A stretch of 64,000 nucleotides of DNA, from NCBI GenBank assembly GCA_033765305.1, contig JANRID010000019.1, positions 1-64,000 on the forward strand, read 5' to 3'. The DNA is from RDXT01 sp033765305. Its GTDB lineage: Bacteria > Bacteroidota > Bacteroidia > J057. A model generated the notes under the pieces. That model worked only from the letters and a program-made list of their open reading frames with translations. It did no database searches and was not told the origin of the DNA. Position 1 is the first letter of the stretch. Each line of letters starts with the position of its first letter. Below, one piece after another: positions 59,775 through 64,000 of the stretch. Position numbers and translations under genes: made by a program.

Positions 59775-60016
59775 GCCGGAAGATACGGCGGCCCGGGATA
59801 CTTCAGGCAGGGCATGGCACCCGACTGCCCGGTTTATTCACAATTCGTTAACGCCTGCCTAACCCTTTTCTCCGGAAAGCGGAAATACCTTGCGGAATAC
59901 GGCTCGGCCGGCTGGCCTGCACCGTACGGCCGGTTCATGCGGTTCTGCATACGGCGCGCAGGCTCCTGCTCCGGTCCAGGCGCTTCTGCCATGGCCGGCG
60001 GCTGGCTGCTTGTTCC

Positions 60017-61078
60017 ATGATCATGACCCATTCCCTCACCGCCATCTTCCACGGCAGCGGCCTTCCCCTCGAACTGCGCCAGCTCCCTGTGCCGGCGCTG
60101 AAGCCGGGCGAAATCCTCGTGCGGAACGAGTACACCACGCTCTGCCGCAGCGATCTGAACACGGTGTCCGGCAGACGGACCGAGCCCTGCCCCACCATCC
60201 TGGGGCATGAAGTCGTGGGCCATATTGCGGATTTCGGTCCGGAGGCCGCGGTTTCCGATGTCATGGGCCGGCCCCTGGCCCTGGGCGACCGCATCAGCTG
60301 GGCCATTTTCGCCAGCGACCCCGGCTCTCCGATGGCCCTGCGGGGCATCCCGCAAAAGGGCGCCGGGCTTTTCAAGTACGGCCACGAGCGGCTGACGGAA
60401 GATTCGGTGCTGCACGGCGGGCTGAGCCAGTACCTCATCCTCCGCCCGCACACGCCCATTGCGAAGCTCAGCGGTGCGCTGCTTCCGGGCGAGGCGGCGA
60501 TCATCAGCTGTGCGGTAGCTACGGCTGCCGGAGCATTGCGGCTTGCGGAGGGGGTGCGGGGGAAACACGTGCTGATTTCCGGCGCGGGCATGCTGGGCAT
60601 GATCGCCTGTGCGATGAGCCGCAGTGCCGGAGCAGCCAGCGTAACGGCGATGGACCCCAACCGGGAACGGCTGGCCATGGCCTGCGAGTTCGGGGCGGAC
60701 GAGGCCCTGCCAGCCGGCGGGGACAGCGGACGGCGGTTCGACGTGCTGATCGAGCTGAGCGGCGCATCGGCGGCGATGGAGCATACGCTGCGCCTGCTGG
60801 AGACCGGCGGCACAGCGGTATGGGCCGGCGCCACCTATCCCGAACGGGCCGTGCAGCTCCCGGCAGAATACCTGGTCCGCCACCTGCTGACCCTCAAAGG
60901 CCTGCACAACTACAACCTGGACGATTTCGCCGCTGCCGTCCGGTTTATGGAAGCGCATCACCGCGATTTCCCCTTCGGGTCCATGATCCATGACCAGTTT
61001 ACCCTCCCCGAAATCAACGAAGCCTTCAGCTACGGCTTCACTGCCAACCCCTTCCGCGTAGGGGTGCGCATCCCCTGA
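60017..61078 (+). CDS. Zinc-dependent alcohol dehydrogenase of the phosphonate-associated type
   Basis: A 353-residue medium-chain dehydrogenase. The catalytic zinc ligands are in LCRSDLNTVSG (C) and ILGHEVVGHI (HE). The Rossmann motif is VLISGAGMLGMIACAMS. The sequence style around CRSDLNTVSGRRTEPCPTIL, then the insert SWAIFASDPG, resembles dehydrogenases proposed to act with phosphonate catabolism genes. The next gene (61121) is DUF5690, often found with them. No phosphonate hydrolase gene is present here, so this is context inference. The ATG at 60023 is an alternative start. Confidence 0.82.
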   Translation: MIMTHSLTAIFHGSGLPLELRQLPVPALKPGEILVRNEYTTLCRSDLNTVSGRRTEPCPTILGHEVVGHIADFGPEAAVSDVMGRPLALGDRISWAIFASDPGSPMALRGIPQKGAGLFKYGHERLTEDSVLHGGLSQYLILRPHTPIAKLSGALLPGEAAIISCAVATAAGALRLAEGVRGKHVLISGAGMLGMIACAMSRSAGAASVTAMDPNRERLAMACEFGADEALPAGGDSGRRFDVLIELSGASAAMEHTLRLLETGGTAVWAGATYPERAVQLPAEYLVRHLLTLKGLHNYNLDDFAAAVRFMEAHHRDFPFGSMIHDQFTLPEINEAFSYGFTANPFRVGVRIP

Positions 61079-61120
61079 GACTTTCCGCCGCTTCCGGACT
61101 TCTGTAATTCCATATTCCCC

Positions 61121-62392
61121 ATGCCTCCCTCCCTTCCAGCCATCCGCCGGGACCATACAGCCGCCTGGGTGGCCATGTCCGCCGCATTTATCACCTATTG
61201 CAGCATGTACGCCTTCCGCAAGCCCTTCACAGCCGGGGTGTATGCCGATCTCCAGCTGTGGGGGGTAGACTACAAGAGTATCCTGATCACGGCGCAGGTC
61301 ATCGGCTATATGCTGTCCAAATTTGCAGGCATCCAGGTGGTGAGCGAAATGCCCCCGGGCCGCCGCATCCGGGCGATTCTGCTGCTGATCGGGTTTTCCT
61401 GGATCTCGCTGCTGGGCTTTGCCGTGAGCCCGTATCCGTACCACGCTATCTGGATGTTTCTCAACGGCCTGCCGCTGGGCATGATCTGGGGGCTGGTGTT
61501 TTCGTTTCTCGAAGGCCGCCGCACGACGGAGCTGCTCGGCGCGGCGATGAGTGTGAGTTTTATCGTGGCGTCGGGCATGGTCAAAGCGGCCGGGCGCTAC
61601 GTGTCGGCGGGGCTGGGCGCCTCGGAGTTCTGGATGCCCTTTCTCACGGGACTGCTCTTCGTGCCGCCGCTGCTGCTGGGCCTGTGGATGCTGGCCCGGA
61701 TTGCGCCGCCCTCGGCGGAGGACATGGCGCAGCGCACCCAGCGCACGCCGATGGACCGGAAGCAGCGGGCTGCCTTTTTCCGCACCTTCGCGCCGGGCAT
61801 CGTGCTGATGGTGGCCGTGTATGTGGCGCTGACCATTTTCCGCGACCTGCGCGACAACTTTGCCGTGGAGCTGTGGACCCTGCTGGGCTTTGCAGGATCG
61901 CCGCAGGTGCTGCTGACGGCAGAGCTCCCCATCGGAGCGGGGGTATTGATCATCATTGCGCTGATGATCTACATTCGAGATAACCGTATCGCGCTGTATG
62001 CCAACCTGGCCATCATCGCCGCAGGCGGGGGCCTGCTGGTCCTGTCCACCTTCCTCTATCAGCGGCAGCTCCTCAGCCCGGCTGCCTGGATGATTCTGGC
62101 CGGATTTGCGATGTACCTTCCGTACGTGAGTTTCCATACGATGCTCTTCGAGCGCTGGATTGCGCTGTTCCGCTACCAGAGCAACATCGGGTTTCTGATG
62201 TACACCGCCGATGCATTCGGTTATCTGGGCAGCGTGGGGGTGCTGTTTCTGAGGCACTTCGGCGGCAGCGGGCAGAACTGGCTGACCTATATCGGCAGCA
62301 TCGCCTACCTGACCGGTGCAGCCGCGGTGCTGCTCACCCTCGCGGGCTGGGCGTACTTCCGGCAGCGCGCGCGGGAACTGGGGCTGCGCTGA
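61121..62392 (+). CDS. DUF5690 family membrane transporter-like protein
   Basis: A 423-residue membrane protein with about 12 hydrophobic helices, in the style of a major-facilitator transporter. Segments such as AFITYCSMYAFRKPFTAGVY, DYKSILITAQVIGYMLSKFA and WMFLNGLPLGMIWGLVFSFL match DUF5690. The substrate is unknown; family members sit beside phosphonate-use genes. It follows the alcohol dehydrogenase by 42 bases on the same strand, so the two form an operon. The next gene on the opposite strand ends 371 bases downstream. Confidence 0.83.
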   Translation: MPPSLPAIRRDHTAAWVAMSAAFITYCSMYAFRKPFTAGVYADLQLWGVDYKSILITAQVIGYMLSKFAGIQVVSEMPPGRRIRAILLLIGFSWISLLGFAVSPYPYHAIWMFLNGLPLGMIWGLVFSFLEGRRTTELLGAAMSVSFIVASGMVKAAGRYVSAGLGASEFWMPFLTGLLFVPPLLLGLWMLARIAPPSAEDMAQRTQRTPMDRKQRAAFFRTFAPGIVLMVAVYVALTIFRDLRDNFAVELWTLLGFAGSPQVLLTAELPIGAGVLIIIALMIYIRDNRIALYANLAIIAAGGGLLVLSTFLYQRQLLSPAAWMILAGFAMYLPYVSFHTMLFERWIALFRYQSNIGFLMYTADAFGYLGSVGVLFLRHFGGSGQNWLTYIGSIAYLTGAAAVLLTLAGWAYFRQRARELGLR

Positions 62393-62762
62393 GGCGTATC
62401 TGCCCCGCACCTTCTGAACGCGGGCACCACGCGCAACCTGCTGCCTGCACGGGCATGGCTGGGCGGCGGGTTTTCAGTTCCGCAGCACATCCCTTGGAAT
62501 GCGGTATGGGCGAAATGGCAGTCATTTCAGCGGAATGGGGACTGGATATCTTTTGGAATCGAAGGGGAGGCAGCCCCGGACGCGTGGCATGATGGCCGCA
62601 GTTTCAAGCCTGGCCCAGGCAACGGGGCGGCATCCCTGGAAATAGCAAGGGGGCCTTCTGTGTAGAAACTGGCTGATCATCAGCTGCCTCCGCCCGAAGC
62701 TTGCCTACGCAAGCTCCCGGCGGAGGCAGGCAGATTTCAGATCCAGCCGGCAGCGTGCTGCC
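62393..62762. other. 370-base gene-free interval between convergent genes
   Basis: No credible coding frame. The notable element is a long imperfect hairpin at 62684-62729. The rest is unremarkable GC-rich sequence; a TATCTTTTG-like string near 62546 has no gene after it. Confidence 0.6.
62684..62729. repeat. Long two-stage inverted repeat (REP-like or bidirectional terminator)
   Basis: An outer perfect 11-base stem (CTGCCTCCGCC at 62684-62694 with 62719-62729), a 3x3 internal loop, then an inner 7-base stem (AGCTTGC at 62698-62704 with 62709-62715) and a CTAC loop. It lies between convergent genes and has no T tract, so a dispersed palindromic repeat is as likely as a terminator. Confidence 0.65.
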
Positions 62763-64000
62763 TTATTCTTTCCTGATTTTTACCCAGCCGCTCCGGTCGC
62801 CAGTGCTGACTTGCATCAGGTACAGACCCGCCGGCAGCGCCGCCAGGCTGATCTCCAGATGCTGCGCCGCGAAGAAGGTCTGCCTGCCAAGGTGAGCGCC
62901 TTGCAGGGTATACAGGTCGCTGTGAACCACCGGAGCAAGGGTCTCCAGGCGGATCTGCACCTGATCCTGCGCCGGATTGGGATAGGCCCGCAAGGGCAGG
63001 GTCAGATCTTCCGGGTCCAAAGCCAGGGCTGTGACGCTGCGGCAGGAGGAGGTGTCTGTGCAGTTGCCCTGGGTAATAGCTACCGCATAGCTGCCGCTGG
63101 CAGACGGCGTGAACGCGGGGTTGGTTTCACCGGGGATAGGGCTGAAGTTGTCCGCGCAGTCGAGCCACTGATAGGTGGCATTGAGCGCCTGCGCCTGCAG
63201 CGAGATGGGGAAATTGGGAATGACGGTTACCGTCGTATCGATCACCGTCACCTGGAGGTTCATCGTGACGAGGGTGTCGCATCCCTGCTGCGCATCGAAG
63301 GTTTGGGTATACGTGCCAGGCTGCGTGAGGAGGAGGCTGCCGAATGCGAGGGTGTCTCCCCGGCAGATGGTGGTATTGAGTTCCAGCGTAAGCACAGGCA
63401 CCGCAGACACCTGCAGCACGACCGTCGAATCGCAGCCCAGCGCGGAGGTGAAGCTGCTGGTGTAGGTTCCGGATGCGGTGATCGCCTGCCCGCCGAAGAA
63501 CAAGGTGTCGCCTGTGCAGAGCTGCGCGTCGGCGGTGTCCCGGTAGGCAGGCAGGATGCTCAGGATGCGGACGGCGGTATCCGGGCACAGGCCTGCCGAG
63601 ATATAGGTGATCTGATACTGCGGAGCAGGCGTGCTGGCTGCCAGGCTGATCTCGCCGGTGGCGGCGTTGAGCTGCAGGCCGGCCGGGCTGGCAGAAAAGC
63701 TGCCGCCCTGCGCGCCGGTCAGGACCGGGGTTGGATTGCTGGCATTCTGGCAGTAGGCATTGGTATCGTACGTGAAGCTTGCCTGATCCTGCGGACGCAC
63801 CTGCACCCGGATGCTGTCGCAGGTTCCCGGCGTGACGCAGCCGCCTTCGCCCCGGACATAATACGTGGTGGATACGGCTGGCTGCAGGGAGAAACTGCCG
63901 CTGGAATTCGCGGCAACCGGGGCAGCGCCGCAGCCGCCGGCATACACCTGCCAGGCCGTGGCGCTGTTCAGGGCGCCGGAGACGGTGAGGAGCGCCGGGC
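62763..64000 (-). CDS. Large type IX secreted adhesin-like protein, 3' part only
   Basis: The frame is open to the window edge, so the N-terminus lies outside; at least 412 residues are visible. It is built of Ig-like and PKD-like strands (SFTYDTNAYCQNASNPTPVL, TYQWLDCADNFSPIPGETNP). Two tandem repeats have the pattern GDTLxFG...GTYT...GCD (one with FFGGQAITASGTYTSSF, the next with AFGSLLLTQPGTYTQTF). It ends in a type A T9SS sorting domain (LRAYPNPAQDQVQIRLET ... LPAGLYLMQVS). It is probably a surface or secreted adhesin or matrix protein. The stop is at 62763. Confidence 0.88.
   Translation of the reverse strand, partial: PALLTVSGALNSATAWQVYAGGCGAAPVAANSSGSFSLQPAVSTTYYVRGEGGCVTPGTCDSIRVQVRPQDQASFTYDTNAYCQNASNPTPVLTGAQGGSFSASPAGLQLNAATGEISLAASTPAPQYQITYISAGLCPDTAVRILSILPAYRDTADAQLCTGDTLFFGGQAITASGTYTSSFTSALGCDSTVVLQVSAVPVLTLELNTTICRGDTLAFGSLLLTQPGTYTQTFDAQQGCDTLVTMNLQVTVIDTTVTVIPNFPISLQAQALNATYQWLDCADNFSPIPGETNPAFTPSASGSYAVAITQGNCTDTSSCRSVTALALDPEDLTLPLRAYPNPAQDQVQIRLETLAPVVHSDLYTLQGAHLGRQTFFAAQHLEISLAALPAGLYLMQVSTGDRSGWVKIRKE

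Noticed and set aside
59834..62410. An 858-codon minus-strand open frame over the alcohol dehydrogenase and DUF5690 genes
   Set aside because: Antisense shadow with low-complexity composition; the plus-strand genes carry clear family motifs.

Overview
The window is 64 kb of GC-rich chromosome from a member of the Bacteroidota, most like the Saprospiria/Lewinella side of the phylum. Supporting signs are two secreted proteins ending in type A sorting domains of the type IX secretion system (52896-54584 and 62763-64000), an S46 dipeptidyl peptidase, DUF3810, DUF5690 and RloB-type proteins, ECF sigma factors paired with beta-barrel or FecR-like partners, starts without Shine-Dalgarno sequences, and the TAnnTTTG -7 promoter element. 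I see no insertion sequence, integrase, prophage or CRISPR array.

Layout. 1-10 kb: YifB-type AAA ATPase, inverting GH97 alpha-glucosidase, two small unknowns, an ABC-2 exporter, and a thioredoxin-like/LysM protein without redox cysteines. 10-17.5 kb: a tightly overlapped minus-strand run (biotin ligase; then coaX, an outer-membrane protein and an RNA-methyltransferase-like gene), a FecR-like membrane protein, a UbiA prenyltransferase, and a TrpF-like/3-hydroxyacyl-CoA dehydrogenase pair. 17.6-24.3 kb: a 1240-residue fused 5-oxoprolinase and an ECF sigma factor coupled to an unusual membrane protein with a tryptophan-spaced repeat and a C-terminal barrel. 24.5-32 kb: RecQ, RsfS, QueA, a DPP11-like S46 peptidase and an SGNH lipoprotein. 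32-46 kb: a sigma factor with a SnoaL-like tail, membrane proteases, a short-chain reductase with an AraC regulator, a PseC-like aminotransferase, a flippase-like membrane protein, IMP dehydrogenase, and PspA with a partial paralogue. 46-53 kb: fructose-bisphosphatase, tRNA-Lys and tRNA-Leu, an orphan response regulator, PanB and a double phosphodiesterase fusion. 53-64 kb: a type IX cargo protein, an AbiL-like RloB/ATPase pair, a PhlG-like hydrolase fused to a flavin oxidase, a Crp/Fnr regulator, an alcohol dehydrogenase/DUF5690 pair of the kind seen with phosphonate genes, and the 3' end of a large type IX adhesin.

Most of the window is core metabolism and housekeeping. The accessory signals I rate highest are the PhlG-flavin oxidase fusion (57014-59134), the RloB/ATPase defence-like module with an extra C-terminal domain on RloB (54702-56917), the tryptophan-repeat/barrel partner of the ECF sigma factor (22272-23684), a possible orphan small RNA (about 22155-22251), and a strong intrinsic terminator in the recQ leader with no gene in front of it (24380-24406).

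All functions are read from sequence motifs by eye. No database search was run.
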